From assembly GCA_964483325.1 (NCBI GenBank), contig CAZAAW010000024.1, positions 1 to 36,706 on the forward strand: 36,706 bases of DNA, given 5' to 3'. Of this stretch, positions 21,870-31,214 are shown one piece after another (within the stretch, counting starts at the first letter, position 1; each line of letters opens with the position of its first letter). Source of the stretch: CAZAAW01 sp964483325 (GTDB taxonomy: Bacteria; Pseudomonadota; Alphaproteobacteria; Rhizobiales; Kaistiaceae). Under the pieces are notes generated by a model, which had not been told where the DNA came from, did no database searches, and was given only the letters and a program-made list of their open reading frames with translations. Both the position numbers and the translations under genes were made by a program.

Positions 21870-23984
21870 CTAGAGGTGGGCGAAGACTGCCAGCAGCAGC
21901 AGCGCCACGATATTGGTGATCTTGATCATCGGATTGACGGCCGGGCCGGCGGTGTCCTTGTAGGGATCGCCGACGGTGTCGCCGGTCACCGCGGCCTTGT
22001 GAGCCTCCGAGCCCTTGCCGCCGTAATTGCCGTCCTCGATGAACTTCTTGGCGTTGTCCCAGGCGCCGCCGCCGGCGGTCATCGAGATCGCCACGAACAG
22101 CCCGGTGATGATGACGCCGAGCAGCATCGCTCCGACCGCCGAGAACGCCGCGCTCTTGCCGGCGATCAGGTCGATGACGAAGTAGACGACGATCGGCGAC
22201 AGCACCGGCAGCAGCGACGGCACGATCATCTCGCGGATGGCGGCGCGGGTCAGCATGTCGACCGCCTTGCCGTAATCCGGCCGGTCCGTCCCCTGCATGA
22301 TGCCGGGCTTGGCCCGGAACTGGCGCCGCACTTCCTCGACGATGGCACTGGCGGCGCGGCCGACAGCCGTCATGGCGATGCCGCCGAACAGGAACGGCAG
22401 CAGGCCGCCGAACAGCAGGCCGACGACGACATAGGGGTTGGACAGGCTGAAATCGACCGTGACCCCGGCGAAATAGGGGAACTCGGTCGGGTTGGCGCTG
22501 AAGAAGTGCAGGTCTTCGGTATAGGCGGCGAAGAGCACCAGCGCGCCGAGGCCGGCCGAACCGATGGCGTAGCCCTTGGTGACGGCCTTGGTGGTGTTGC
22601 CGACGGCGTCGAGGGCATCGGTCGTCTTGCGGACTTCCTTGGGAAGATCCGCCATCTCGGCGATGCCGCCGGCATTGTCGGTCACCGGCCCGAAGGCATC
22701 GAGGGCGACGACGACGCCGGCCAGCGACAGCATGGTGGTGACGGCGATGGCGACGCCGAAGAGGCCCGCCAGGTTATAGGTTACCAGGATGCCGGCGATG
22801 ATGACGATGGCCGGCAGCGCCGTCGCTTCCAGCGACACCGCCAGGCCCTGGATGACGTTGGTGCCGTGACCGGTCACCGACGACTTGGCGATCGACTTCA
22901 CCGGGCGGAAATTGGTGCCGGTGTAATACTCGGTGATCCAGACGATGAGCCCGGTGACGACGAGGCCGGTCAGCCCGCACAGGAAGAGGTCGAGGCCGGT
23001 GAAGGTTGCGCCGCCGGTCGTGGTCAGCGGCGTGTTGAAGCCGATCAGCCACCAGGTGACGAGCGCGACGGCGACGATCGACAGCAGCGCCGTGGCGATG
23101 AAGCCGCGATAGAGCGCCCCCATGATCGAGTTGTTCTGGCCGAGGCGCACGAAGAAGGTGCCGGCGATCGAGGTGATGACGCAGATCGCGCAGATCGCCA
23201 GCGGATACAGCATCATGTTGGCGAGGACCGCCTGGCCGGCAAAGAAGATCGAGGCGAGCACGATCGTCGCCACGACGGTGACGGCGTAGGTCTCGAAGAG
23301 GTCGGCCGCCATGCCGGCGCAGTCGCCGACATTGTCGCCGACATTGTCGGCGATGGTCGCCGGGTTGCGCGGATCGTCCTCCGGAATGCCGGCCTCGACC
23401 TTGCCGACGAGGTCGCCGCCGACATCCGCACCCTTGGTGAAGATGCCGCCGCCGAGACGGGCGAAGATGGAGATCAGCGAGGCGCCGAAGCCGAGCGCCA
23501 CCAGGGCGTCGACGACGACGCGGTCGCCCGGCGCGTAGCCGATCCACTGCGTCAGGGCCAGGTAGTAGATGGCGACCCCGAGCAGCGCCAGGCCCGCCAC
23601 CAGCATGCCGGTGATGGCGCCGGAGCGGAAGGCGATCTCGAGGCCGGCGGCGAGGCTGCGCGTCGCCGCCTGGGCGGTGCGGACATTGGCCCGCACCGAC
23701 ACCATCATGCCGGCGAAGCCCGCCGAGCCCGAGAGGATGGCGCCGATGGCGAAGCCGATGGCGACCGGCAGGGACAGAAGCCACCAGCCAAGGAGAAAGA
23801 TGACGACGCCGGCGATACCGATCGTGGTGTATTGCCGCGTCAGATAAGCCGTCGCGCCTTCCTGGATCGCTCCCGCGATCTCCTGCATGCGCGCATTGCC
23901 GGCGTCGGCGGCCAGGACCGATCGTCCTGCCCACGCGCCATAGGCTACGGCGAGTAGACCACACAGTATGATGAGATAGAGCAC
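21870..23984 (-). CDS. hppA: Membrane-bound proton-translocating pyrophosphatase (K+-independent type)
   Basis: H+-PPase couples pyrophosphate hydrolysis to proton pumping across the inner membrane. The product has about 16 helices and the family's catalytic blocks: DVGGDLVGKVEAGIPEDDPR, NVGDNVGDCAGMAADLFE, FGPVTDNAGGIAEM and a C-terminal DTVGDPYKDTAGPAVNPM. The motif GNTTKAVTKGYAIGSA has Lys where K+-dependent enzymes have Ala, indicating the K+-independent class. I choose GTG 23984 (704 aa; LYLIILCGLLAVAYG) because AGAGAGG lies nine bases upstream; GTG 23993 would abut it. It is 184 bp downstream of thiL and likely has its own promoter. Confidence 0.96.
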   Translation of the reverse strand: MLYLIILCGLLAVAYGAWAGRSVLAADAGNARMQEIAGAIQEGATAYLTRQYTTIGIAGVVIFLLGWWLLSLPVAIGFAIGAILSGSAGFAGMMVSVRANVRTAQAATRSLAAGLEIAFRSGAITGMLVAGLALLGVAIYYLALTQWIGYAPGDRVVVDALVALGFGASLISIFARLGGGIFTKGADVGGDLVGKVEAGIPEDDPRNPATIADNVGDNVGDCAGMAADLFETYAVTVVATIVLASIFFAGQAVLANMMLYPLAICAICVITSIAGTFFVRLGQNNSIMGALYRGFIATALLSIVAVALVTWWLIGFNTPLTTTGGATFTGLDLFLCGLTGLVVTGLIVWITEYYTGTNFRPVKSIAKSSVTGHGTNVIQGLAVSLEATALPAIVIIAGILVTYNLAGLFGVAIAVTTMLSLAGVVVALDAFGPVTDNAGGIAEMADLPKEVRKTTDALDAVGNTTKAVTKGYAIGSAGLGALVLFAAYTEDLHFFSANPTEFPYFAGVTVDFSLSNPYVVVGLLFGGLLPFLFGGIAMTAVGRAASAIVEEVRRQFRAKPGIMQGTDRPDYGKAVDMLTRAAIREMIVPSLLPVLSPIVVYFVIDLIAGKSAAFSAVGAMLLGVIITGLFVAISMTAGGGAWDNAKKFIEDGNYGGKGSEAHKAAVTGDTVGDPYKDTAGPAVNPMIKITNIVALLLLAVFAHL

Positions 23985-24168
23985 CGCTTCCACCCTCTCT
24001 GCCGGAAGCGGTTTCTGCAGGCGCTGGGCGACCGCTTCCCGGCTTCCCCGGACACGAAAAAGGGACGGTCGAGAAGTGCGCCCGCCCCAAGACTGCAGGT
24101 TCGGTATGGCCCGCACCTCCGAGTCCGTCAAGATGTCGCACGGCGCTGGGCCGCAAGCGGTCTGGCGG

Positions 24169-25158
24169 TCAGAAATGGACCCAGGAAGGGCTGACGAGGG
24201 CGAGCGGCCGCCTGTCGGCATCCAGCACCACCGGCGTGCCGGCGCCGGCGAGGATGCGTCCGACCGCCGTCACCGGGACGCCGGCCGCCGCCGCGTCGGC
24301 GGCATAGGCTTGGGCGCGGTCGGGCGGCACCGTCGCCAGGATCTCGTAATCGTCGCCGCCGCCAAGGATCGTCGCGAGCGCCGTCGGATCGCGCGGCAGG
24401 AAGGCGCGCGCCTCCTCCGACAGCGGCACCGCCGCGGCATCGATCTCGGCGGCGACGCCCGAGGCGGCGCAGATATGGCCGAGATCGCCGACGAGCCCGT
24501 CCGAGACGTCCATCGAGGCGGAGGCATGGCGCGCCACCACCGGTGCCAGGGCGACGCGCGGCTGCGGATGCAGGTAGCGGTCGAGGAGATGGCCGGTCGC
24601 CAGTCCCTCCGGCGCCGGCTGGCCGAGGCGGATGCGCACGCCGAGCGCCGCGTCGCCGATCGTTCCGGAGACGAAGACGACGTCGCCCGGCCGGGCACCG
24701 CTGCGATGCACCATGGCGCCGGCCGCAACCCGGCCCATCGCCGTGACGGAAATGGTGATGCGCTCGACGGTGCGCACCGTGTCGCCGCCGATCAGCTGGA
24801 TGCCGAAGCGCGCCTGATCCGCCGCCAGCCCGGCGGCGAAGCCGGCGACCCAGGCTTCGTCGCAGCGCTCGCTGAGACCGAGGCCGAGGAGATAGGCCAT
24901 CGGCGTCGCGCCCTTGGCGGCAAGGTCGGAGAGATTGACGCGCAGCGCCTTGGCAGCGACCGAACCCGGCGGGTCCACGAGGAAATGGACGCTCTCCACC
25001 AGCATGTCGTTGGTGACGACCCATTCCTCGCCGGCCGCCGGCCGCAGCAGCGCCGCGTCGTCGGCGAGCCCGAGCGCCGCCGGATTGGCGGCAAGCGGCC
25101 GGAAATAGCGGCCGATCAGGTCGAACTCCCCTGCCCGTCCGCCGCCCGACCCCGACAT
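24169..25158 (-). CDS. thiL: Thiamine-monophosphate kinase
   Basis: ThiL phosphorylates thiamine monophosphate to thiamine pyrophosphate, the last step of the pathway. The 329-residue product has the AIRS-like motifs LADDAALL, VTNDMLVESVHF (metal and phosphate ligands), NLSDLAAKGATPMAYL, GGDT, SMDVSDGLVGDLGHI and GGGDDYEIL. The ATG at 25156-25158 lies one base after the nusB stop, with GGAGG just upstream. nusB-thiL coupling is common across proteobacteria. Length is normal. Confidence 0.96.
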   Translation of the reverse strand: MSGSGGGRAGEFDLIGRYFRPLAANPAALGLADDAALLRPAAGEEWVVTNDMLVESVHFLVDPPGSVAAKALRVNLSDLAAKGATPMAYLLGLGLSERCDEAWVAGFAAGLAADQARFGIQLIGGDTVRTVERITISVTAMGRVAAGAMVHRSGARPGDVVFVSGTIGDAALGVRIRLGQPAPEGLATGHLLDRYLHPQPRVALAPVVARHASASMDVSDGLVGDLGHICAASGVAAEIDAAAVPLSEEARAFLPRDPTALATILGGGDDYEILATVPPDRAQAYAADAAAAGVPVTAVGRILAGAGTPVVLDADRRPLALVSPSWVHF

Positions 25159-25159
25159 C

Positions 25160-25660
25160 CTAGCCTCCGCCGACGGTGAATTCGTCCGGGCGCAGCTGGC
25201 GCGCCAGGGTGTCGAGCACGCCATTCAGCATGCGCGGCTCGTCGTCGTCGAAGAATGCCTTAGCGACATCGACATATTCGGTGATGACGACGCGCGCCGG
25301 CACGTCCGGGCGGCCCATCAGCTCCTGCACGGCCGAGCGCATGATCGCCCGCAGCGTCACGTCGATGCGCGCCAGCGGCCAGCCGGCGGCGAGCGCCTGG
25401 TGGATGCGCGGATCGAGCTCGAGCTGGTTGCGCACGACGCCGGCGACGAGGTCGCGGAAAAAGGCCGGGTCGGCATCGCGGTACTGGACGCCGTCGAGCT
25501 CGCGGCCGAGACGCCAGGTCTCGAACTCCGCCAGTACCTCCTCAAGCGACGAGCCGCCGATATCCATCTGGTAGAGCGCCTGGACGGCTGCCAGGCGCGA
25601 GGCGCCGCGGGCATTGGCCGGCCGCGTCGGGCGCGGCGTTCGGGGCTCGGGGGAGGCCAT
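25160..25660 (-). CDS. nusB: Transcription antitermination factor NusB
   Basis: NusB binds the boxA RNA element with S10 (NusE) and supports rRNA transcription antitermination. The 166-residue product has a basic N-terminal extension, then ARGASRLAAVQALYQMDI, the conserved RNA-binding face, and the C-terminal signature VVITEYVDVAKAFFDDDEPRMLNGVLD, as expected. It lies three bases downstream of ribH and one base upstream of thiL, in the conserved ribH-nusB-thiL order. Confidence 0.96.
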   Translation of the reverse strand: MASPEPRTPRPTRPANARGASRLAAVQALYQMDIGGSSLEEVLAEFETWRLGRELDGVQYRDADPAFFRDLVAGVVRNQLELDPRIHQALAAGWPLARIDVTLRAIMRSAVQELMGRPDVPARVVITEYVDVAKAFFDDDEPRMLNGVLDTLARQLRPDEFTVGGG

Positions 25661-25663
25661 GGC

Positions 25664-26101
25664 TCAGCGACCGATGCGATCGCGCAGGGCGATCATGGCA
25701 AGCGCCGCCTCGGCCGCGGCGGCGCCCTTGTTGCGATCCCCGACGCGGGCCCGCGCCCACGCCTGGTCGTCATTCTCCACCGTCAGGATGCCGTTGCCGA
25801 GCGCCAGCGACTCCTCGACGGCAAGGTCCATCAGGGCGCGCGCCGATTCGCCGGCGACGATGTCGTAATGGGTCGTCTCGCCGCGGATGACGCAGCCGAG
25901 GGCGACGAAGCCGTCATATTCGACGGGGCCGTCCAGCGCCATGGCGAGCGCCGCCGGGATCTCCAGGACGCCGGGAACGGCGACGCGGTCATAGGCAGCG
26001 CCGGCGCGCTCCAGCGCCGCCACGGCGCCGCGCACCAGTTCGTCGGCAATGTCTTCGTAAAAGCGAGCCTCGATGATCAGGAGGCGTGGACTGTCGCCCA
26101 T
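25664..26101 (-). CDS. ribH: 6,7-dimethyl-8-ribityllumazine synthase
   Basis: RibH condenses the pyrimidine and butanone-phosphate precursors to lumazine, the penultimate riboflavin step, as a multimeric shell. The 145-residue product starts MGDSPRLLIIEARFYEDIAD, has VPGVLEIPAAL and the substrate motif ALGCVIRGETTHYDIV with His78 as the conserved acid/base. The C-terminal block GNGILTVENDDQAWAR is typical. It is three bases upstream of nusB and 87 bp downstream of ribE. No FMN riboswitch is seen in that gap. Confidence 0.96.
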   Translation of the reverse strand: MGDSPRLLIIEARFYEDIADELVRGAVAALERAGAAYDRVAVPGVLEIPAALAMALDGPVEYDGFVALGCVIRGETTHYDIVAGESARALMDLAVEESLALGNGILTVENDDQAWARARVGDRNKGAAAAEAALAMIALRDRIGR

Positions 26102-26188
26102 CGTATGGAATGTCCTGTGCTGAAAAGTGGCGGCAGACCAATCACGCAGGTCCCACCTTGTCCAGAGGAAACGGCGCCACGCCTCCCC

Positions 26189-26791
26189 TCACGCCGTCTC
26201 CGCCAGACGGGCAAAATAGCGCGCCATCATATCGACTTCGAGATTGACGGCATCGCCCGCCTGGCGCTCGCCCCAGGTCGTCACCGCCAGCGTATGCGGG
26301 ATGAGGTGGCAGCTGAAGCGCGTGCCCTCCACGGTGTTCACCGTCAGCGACGTCCCGTCCAGCGAGACCGAGCCCTTGACGGCGATGTAGCGGTGCAGCG
26401 GCGGCGGCGCCTCGAAGGTGAAGCGCACTGTCTCAGGGAAGGTCTCACGCGCCACGATGCGGGCGATGCCGTCGACATGGCCGCTCACCAGATGGCCGCC
26501 GAGCTCGTCGCCGATGCGCAGCGAGCGCTCGATGTTGAGGCGGGTGCCGACATGCCAGTCGCGCGCCGTGGTGAGGCGCCGCGTCTCCGGCCCGACATCG
26601 ACCGAGAAGGCGACGCCGGCGCCCTCCGGGCGCTTGTCGGTGACGGTCAGGCACGGCCCGCCGCAGGCGATCGAGGCGCCGATGTCGATCGTTGCCGGAT
26701 CGTAGTCGGCGGCGATGACGAAGCGCGTGACGTCGGCGGCTTCGGCGACCGACAGGACGGTCCCGACCGCAGTGATGATGCCGGTGAACAT
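26189..26791 (-). CDS. ribE: Riboflavin synthase alpha chain
   Basis: RibE dismutates two lumazines to riboflavin. The 200-residue product starts with the invariant MFTGII and shows two tandem lumazine-binding barrels: the first with SIACGGPCLTVT, the second with GGHLVSGHVDGIA and SVSLDGTSLTVN. The duplication is clear and the length normal. The ATG at 26789-26791 lies five bases downstream of the ribD stop, so the two are closely coupled. The order is ribD-ribE-(87 bp)-ribH; ribBA is elsewhere. Confidence 0.97.
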   Translation of the reverse strand: MFTGIITAVGTVLSVAEAADVTRFVIAADYDPATIDIGASIACGGPCLTVTDKRPEGAGVAFSVDVGPETRRLTTARDWHVGTRLNIERSLRIGDELGGHLVSGHVDGIARIVARETFPETVRFTFEAPPPLHRYIAVKGSVSLDGTSLTVNTVEGTRFSCHLIPHTLAVTTWGERQAGDAVNLEVDMMARYFARLAETA

Positions 26792-26795
26792 TGTG

Positions 26796-27920
26796 TCAGC
26801 CCGTTCGCAGGTAATGCCGCATGCGGTCGTCGCCGACGGCGATGTCGTCGAGGGTCTGGTAGCGCGGGCTGCGCTCGATGGCCGACAGGGCATTGCCCGC
26901 CAGCGCCCGCACGCCGTCGGGGCCGACGACCACCGGGGCACGGAAGAGGATCACCTCGTCGGCGAGCCCCTGCGTCACCAGCGTCGACGCCACCTTGGCG
27001 CCACCCTCGGCAAGGACGCGGGTGATGCCGCGCTCCGCCAGACGGCTCAGCGCCTCGCCGAGGTCGATGCCGCCCGATCCGCCGCGCACGCTGATCACCT
27101 CGGCGCCTGCCGCCTGCAGCGCCGCGACGCGCTCCGCCGGTGCGTCGTCGCGCGCCACGATCCATAGAGGCACCTCGCGCGCCGTTTCGACGAGCCGGCT
27201 CGACAGCGGGATCTCGGCGGCGCTGTCGAGAATGACGCGCACCGGCGAGCGGGCCGCAAGCCCGGGCTGACGCACCGTCAGGCGCGGATCGTCGGAACGC
27301 ACCGTGCCGATGCCTATCATCACCGCATCGGATTCGACGCGCATCGCCTGCACCAGGTCGAAGGCGGCGCGACCGCTGATGATCATCCGCTCGCCCTCGC
27401 GGCGGCCGATCATGCCGTCGGCCGATACGGCGAGCTTCAGCGTCACCCAGGGCCGGCCCTTGGTGACGCGCGAAATATGTCCGGCATGGGCGAGCCGCGC
27501 CTGCCGCTCCATGACGCCGGTGGTGACTGCGATGCCCGCCGCCTCCAGCACCGCATGGCCGCGCCCGGCAACGCGTGGGTCCGGATCGGTGATGGCGCTG
27601 ACGACGCGGCCGACGCCGGCGGCGACCAGCGCCTCGGCGCAGGGCGGCGTCCCGCCATGATGGGCGCAGGGCTCCAGCGTCACATAGACGGTGGCGCCGC
27701 GCGCCGCCTCGCCGGCTTCGGCGAGCGCCATCGTCTCGGCATGCGGCCGGCCGCCCGGCGCCGTCCAGCCGCGCCCCACGACATGGGCGCCGCCATCGCC
27801 GGAACGGACGATGATGGCGCCGACGGCGGGATTGGGAGAGGTGGCGCCGAGATTGCGGCGGCCGAGCCGCAGCGCCGCCGCCATCCAGCGGCGATCGGCC
27901 TCGCGGGAGGTTTCAGCCAT
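26796..27920 (-). CDS. ribD: Bifunctional riboflavin deaminase/reductase RibD
   Basis: RibD performs the deamination and then reduction of the pyrimidine intermediate of riboflavin synthesis. The 374-residue product has an N-terminal zinc deaminase domain with PHAETMAL (His60, Glu62) and EPCAHHGGTPPC (Cys85, Cys94), then a reductase domain (from about residue 155) with RPWVTLKLAVSADG and VLAEGGAKVASTLV. Its start overlaps the nrdR end by eight bases. Length and order are ordinary. Confidence 0.97.
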   Translation of the reverse strand: MAETSREADRRWMAAALRLGRRNLGATSPNPAVGAIIVRSGDGGAHVVGRGWTAPGGRPHAETMALAEAGEAARGATVYVTLEPCAHHGGTPPCAEALVAAGVGRVVSAITDPDPRVAGRGHAVLEAAGIAVTTGVMERQARLAHAGHISRVTKGRPWVTLKLAVSADGMIGRREGERMIISGRAAFDLVQAMRVESDAVMIGIGTVRSDDPRLTVRQPGLAARSPVRVILDSAAEIPLSSRLVETAREVPLWIVARDDAPAERVAALQAAGAEVISVRGGSGGIDLGEALSRLAERGITRVLAEGGAKVASTLVTQGLADEVILFRAPVVVGPDGVRALAGNALSAIERSPRYQTLDDIAVGDDRMRHYLRTG

Positions 27921-28389
27921 CCGCCTTCACCGTCTCCGCGTCGCCCGACAGTTCGTCCAGCACCGCCTCGAAATCCTTGGCTTCGCGGAAATTGCGGTAG
28001 ACCGAGGCGAAGCGGACATAGGCGACATCGTCGAGGCGCTTCAGCCCTTCCATGACGAGATTGCCGATCTGCTCGGCGGTGACCTCGTTGTCGCCGATAC
28101 TTTCCAGCTGGCGCACGACGCCGTTGACCATCCGGTCGACGCGGTCGGGATCGACATTGCGCTTGCGCACGGCGATCTCAACCGAGCGCATCAGCTTGTC
28201 GCGGTCGAAGGGTACGCGCCGGCCGCTCCGCTTCACCACCGTCAGCTCGCGCAGCTGGATGCGCTCGAAGGTCGTGAAGCGGCCGCCGCAATCAGGGCAG
28301 ACACGGCGCCGGCGGATGGACGTGTTGTCCTCCGCCGGGCGCGAATCCTTCACCTGGGTGTCGTCGCTGCCGCAATAGGGGCACCGCAT
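27913..28389 (-). CDS. nrdR: Transcriptional repressor NrdR
   Basis: NrdR represses ribonucleotide-reductase genes in response to ATP/dATP. The 158-residue product starts MRCPYCGSDDTQVKDSR, with a zinc ribbon (Cys3, Cys6, Cys31, Cys34), then an ATP-cone domain (about residues 49-139) with RELTVVKRSGRRVPFDRDK. It sits in the usual alphaproteobacterial order glyA-nrdR-ribD, 29 bp after glyA. I did not see a clear NrdR box in the window. Confidence 0.97.
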   Translation of the reverse strand: MRCPYCGSDDTQVKDSRPAEDNTSIRRRRVCPDCGGRFTTFERIQLRELTVVKRSGRRVPFDRDKLMRSVEIAVRKRNVDPDRVDRMVNGVVRQLESIGDNEVTAEQIGNLVMEGLKRLDDVAYVRFASVYRNFREAKDFEAVLDELSGDAETVKADG

Positions 28390-28418
28390 GCTGGCCCTCC
28401 TCCGGCCAGGGCAGAGCC

Positions 28419-29732
28419 TCAGGCCGCTCCGTAAATCGGGAACCTGTCGGTCAGCGCCCGAACCTTCGCCTTGACGGCAGCCTCGACCAGCGGCGCCTCC
28501 CCCTCCGGGGCCTGCGCGACGGCATCGAGGACCTCGCCGATGAGGCGTCCGACCTCCTGGAACTCGGCAATGCCGAAGCCGCGCGTCGTCGTCGCCGGCG
28601 TGCCGAGGCGGATGCCGGAGGTGACGAATGGCTTCTCCGGATCGTAGGGGATGCCGTTCTTGTTGCAGGTCAGGCCGGCGCGCACCAGCGCCTTCTCCGA
28701 CACATTGCCCTTCAGGCGCTTCGGCCTGAGGTCAACCAGCATCAGATGGTTATCGGTGCCGCCGGAGACAATCTCGAAGCCGACGCCGCGCAGCGTCTCG
28801 GCCAGCGTCCTGGCATTGGCGACGACGTTCTGCGCATAGGTGCGGAACTCCGGCTGCAGCGCCTCCTTGAAGGCTACCGCCTTGGCGGCGATGACATGCA
28901 TCAGCGGGCCGCCCTGCAGGCCCGGAAACACGGCCGAGTTGATCTTCTTGGCGATGTCCTCGTCATTGGTGAGGATCAGGCCGCCGCGCGGACCGCGCAG
29001 CGACTTGTGCGTCGTCGAGGTGACGACATGGGCATGCGGCACCGGCGAGGGATGCACGCCGCCCGCCACCAGGCCGGCGAAATGCGCCATATCGACCATC
29101 AGATAGGCGCCGACGGAATCGGCGATCTCGCGGAAGCGCTTGAAGTCCCAGATGCGGGAATAGGCGGTGCCGCCGGCGATGATCAGCTTCGGCCGCGCCT
29201 GCTCGGCCAGCTTCTGCACCTCGTCGAGATCGATGAGCTGGTCGTCGCGGCGCACGCCGTAGGGCGCCACCTTGAACCACTTGCCGGACATGTTGACCGG
29301 GGCGCCGTGCGTCAGATGGCCGCCGGCCGCCAGATCGAGGCCCATGAAGGTGTCGCCGGGGCTCAGCAGCGCCAGGAACACCGCCTGGTTCATCTGGCTG
29401 CCGGAATTCGGCTGGACATTGGCGAAGGCGGCGCCGAACAGCTTCTTGGCGCGCTCGATGGCGAGCGTCTCGACGATGTCGACGAATTCGCAGCCGCCGT
29501 AGTAGCGCTTGCCGGGATAGCCCTCGGCATATTTGTTGGTCAGCACCGAGCCCTGCGCTTCGAGAACGGCGCGCGAGACGATGTTCTCGGAGGCGATCAG
29601 CTCGATCTCGTGCTGCTGGCGACCAAGCTCGCTGGCGATGGCGCCGGCGATATCGGGATCGGCGTCGGCGAGAGAGGCCGAGAAGAAGGCACGCGTCGCG
29701 GCCTCGCCGGCGGTACGGTCGGTAACGGACAT
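28419..29732 (-). CDS. glyA: Serine hydroxymethyltransferase
   Basis: GlyA interconverts serine and glycine while charging tetrahydrofolate, using pyridoxal phosphate. The 437-residue product has ELIASENIVSRAVLEAQGS, NKYAEGYPGKRYYGG, the TSTTHKSLRGPRGG segment with PLP-lysine Lys243, and the C-terminal SGIRLGTPATTTRGF. Length fits the family. It is the first gene of a likely unit glyA-nrdR-ribD-ribE-ribH-nusB-thiL. A 225-bp spacer holding the ldtP terminator lies upstream. Confidence 0.98.
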   Translation of the reverse strand: MSVTDRTAGEAATRAFFSASLADADPDIAGAIASELGRQQHEIELIASENIVSRAVLEAQGSVLTNKYAEGYPGKRYYGGCEFVDIVETLAIERAKKLFGAAFANVQPNSGSQMNQAVFLALLSPGDTFMGLDLAAGGHLTHGAPVNMSGKWFKVAPYGVRRDDQLIDLDEVQKLAEQARPKLIIAGGTAYSRIWDFKRFREIADSVGAYLMVDMAHFAGLVAGGVHPSPVPHAHVVTSTTHKSLRGPRGGLILTNDEDIAKKINSAVFPGLQGGPLMHVIAAKAVAFKEALQPEFRTYAQNVVANARTLAETLRGVGFEIVSGGTDNHLMLVDLRPKRLKGNVSEKALVRAGLTCNKNGIPYDPEKPFVTSGIRLGTPATTTRGFGIAEFQEVGRLIGEVLDAVAQAPEGEAPLVEAAVKAKVRALTDRFPIYGAA

Positions 29733-29909
29733 GACAATTTCCCTGTACGGGGCAGCACGGAAAGAAAGCCGGTTCGCTGCCGGCTGGAACCCTCGTCGCC
29801 CTTAACATAGGCCGTCCGAGGCGCCAAGGCAGCCATGCGCAGGGCAGGCCCGCAGGGGCGGGCGTCCGCATGGCGGCCGATGCAAAACCGGCCGATCGGG
29901 TTGCCGCCG

Positions 29910-29944
29910 AAAATATCAAACTAGGGGCGGCCTTCGGCCGCCCC
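29910..29944 (-). terminator. Rho-independent terminator of the L,D-transpeptidase gene
   Basis: On the minus strand, 14 bases after the stop codon, a perfect 9-bp stem (29924-29932 with 29936-29944, 3-nt loop) is followed by TAGTTTGATATTTT. It separates this transcript from glyA downstream. Confidence 0.85.
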
Positions 29945-29957
29945 TCACTCGATGCGC

Positions 29958-31214
29958 TTACTGAAGGGCGAGCTCGCTGCTGCCGTCCTGCAGGTAGATG
30001 TCGTTGCGGAACTGGACGACGCCGTCCTCGCGCGCCCAGGCGGTGATGTAGACCCAGTAGAGCTGCACCGGATTGACCACCGGGACCGAAAGCTGCTCCT
30101 CGCTGCGGAACTGCGCCTCGACCTGGTCACGCGTCCAGCCGGGCGTGTCGCGCAGGATCCAGGTGATCAGCTCGCGGATGTTCTGGACGCGGACGCAGCC
30201 GGAGGAGTCGAACCGGTATTCGGAACCGAACAGCTCCTTATGCGGCGTGTCGTGCATGTAGACGCCGTCCGGGCTGGGGAAATTGATCTTCACCGAACCC
30301 AGCGAATTGAAGTCGCCCGGGTCCTGCCGGAACATGTAGTTCACGGCGTCATTGGTGTTCCAGTCGATCTGGCTCGGCTGCAGCTCGTTGCCGCGCTGGT
30401 CGTAGATATGGATGTGCTGCTCGGCCAGGTAATTGGGATTCTTCTGCATCAGCGGGATGAGGTCGCGCCGGACGATGCTGACCGGCACGGTCCAGAACGG
30501 CCGGAAGCGTATCTCGTTGATCCTGGAATTGACCAGCGGCGACGGGCGGTCGACCTTGCCGACGACGGCGGTATGGCGCGACACGACGCGGCCGCCCTCC
30601 ACCGCCTCGACCTCGGCGCCGGGAATGTTGACCACGACGTAGCGGTCGGGCGTCTGGCCGGCGAGCTTCTCCAGGCGCTCCAGATTGATCTGCAGCTGCT
30701 GCAGCCGCACCGTCGCCGGGACGTTCAGGGCGGCAAAGCTTGTCGGCCCGATGACGCCGTCGGCGGGAATGCCGTGGCGGGCCTGGAAATGCCGCACCGC
30801 CGCCTCGACATAGGAATCGAAGATGTCGGAGATGCCCGATCCCTGCGGCAGGTCGCCGGAGATCATCAGGCGCTGCCGCAGCAGCGCCACGCTGGGGTCG
30901 CGGACGCCGATCTTCAGCGTCTTGTCGGCCGGCACGATCGGCCAGCCGCCCTGCATGACGATGTCGCTGTAGCGCTGGATGGCGTAAGCCATGGCGTTGG
31001 TGACTTCCGGCGACAGGATCGGACTGATGGTCCTGACGCCGCGGGCGTCGAGGCGCCCGGAATCAAAGCCGTCGGCCCATTCGCCCGGCCGCTGCTGGAA
31101 CACCTGGTCGAGCGGGCTCTGCGCCGCGGCGCCAAGCGGCATGGCGAGCACCGCGCCTCCCAGGACGGCGCCGGCCGCCAGGGACGACAACCACCCGCGA
31201 ATGCCTGAACGCAT
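29958..31214 (-). CDS. ldtP: Periplasmic L,D-transpeptidase with peptidoglycan-binding domain (LdtP-like)
   Basis: This 418-residue exported enzyme probably crosslinks peptidoglycan by 3-3 bonds or attaches proteins to it. A signal peptide (about 1-31, ending GAAAQ) is followed by a helical region, a peptidoglycan-binding_1 domain (about 105-165, VALLRQRLMISGDLPQG and FQARHGIPADGVIGP), and a YkuD domain (about 190-345). The YkuD catalytic block includes His321 and Cys340 (HDTPHKELFG ... DSSGCVRVQN). I choose ATG 31214, with GAGGG nearby upstream. The adjacent MarR gene matches the LdtR-LdtP pairing known in Rhizobiales. Confidence 0.93.
   Translation of the reverse strand: MRSGIRGWLSSLAAGAVLGGAVLAMPLGAAAQSPLDQVFQQRPGEWADGFDSGRLDARGVRTISPILSPEVTNAMAYAIQRYSDIVMQGGWPIVPADKTLKIGVRDPSVALLRQRLMISGDLPQGSGISDIFDSYVEAAVRHFQARHGIPADGVIGPTSFAALNVPATVRLQQLQINLERLEKLAGQTPDRYVVVNIPGAEVEAVEGGRVVSRHTAVVGKVDRPSPLVNSRINEIRFRPFWTVPVSIVRRDLIPLMQKNPNYLAEQHIHIYDQRGNELQPSQIDWNTNDAVNYMFRQDPGDFNSLGSVKINFPSPDGVYMHDTPHKELFGSEYRFDSSGCVRVQNIRELITWILRDTPGWTRDQVEAQFRSEEQLSVPVVNPVQLYWVYITAWAREDGVVQFRNDIYLQDGSSELALQ

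Noticed and set aside
21876..23957. A 693-codon plus-strand frame opposite hppA
   Set aside because: It is a GC-bias shadow of hppA: the product is dominated by Asp, Gly, Arg and His, with no membrane or catalytic motif, while the minus strand encodes an intact pyrophosphatase.
26102..26188. An FMN riboswitch between ribE and ribH
   Set aside because: The 87-bp gap is too short and lacks the conserved RFN-element blocks (AGGG-type and GAxxCCxxxxx-type stems).
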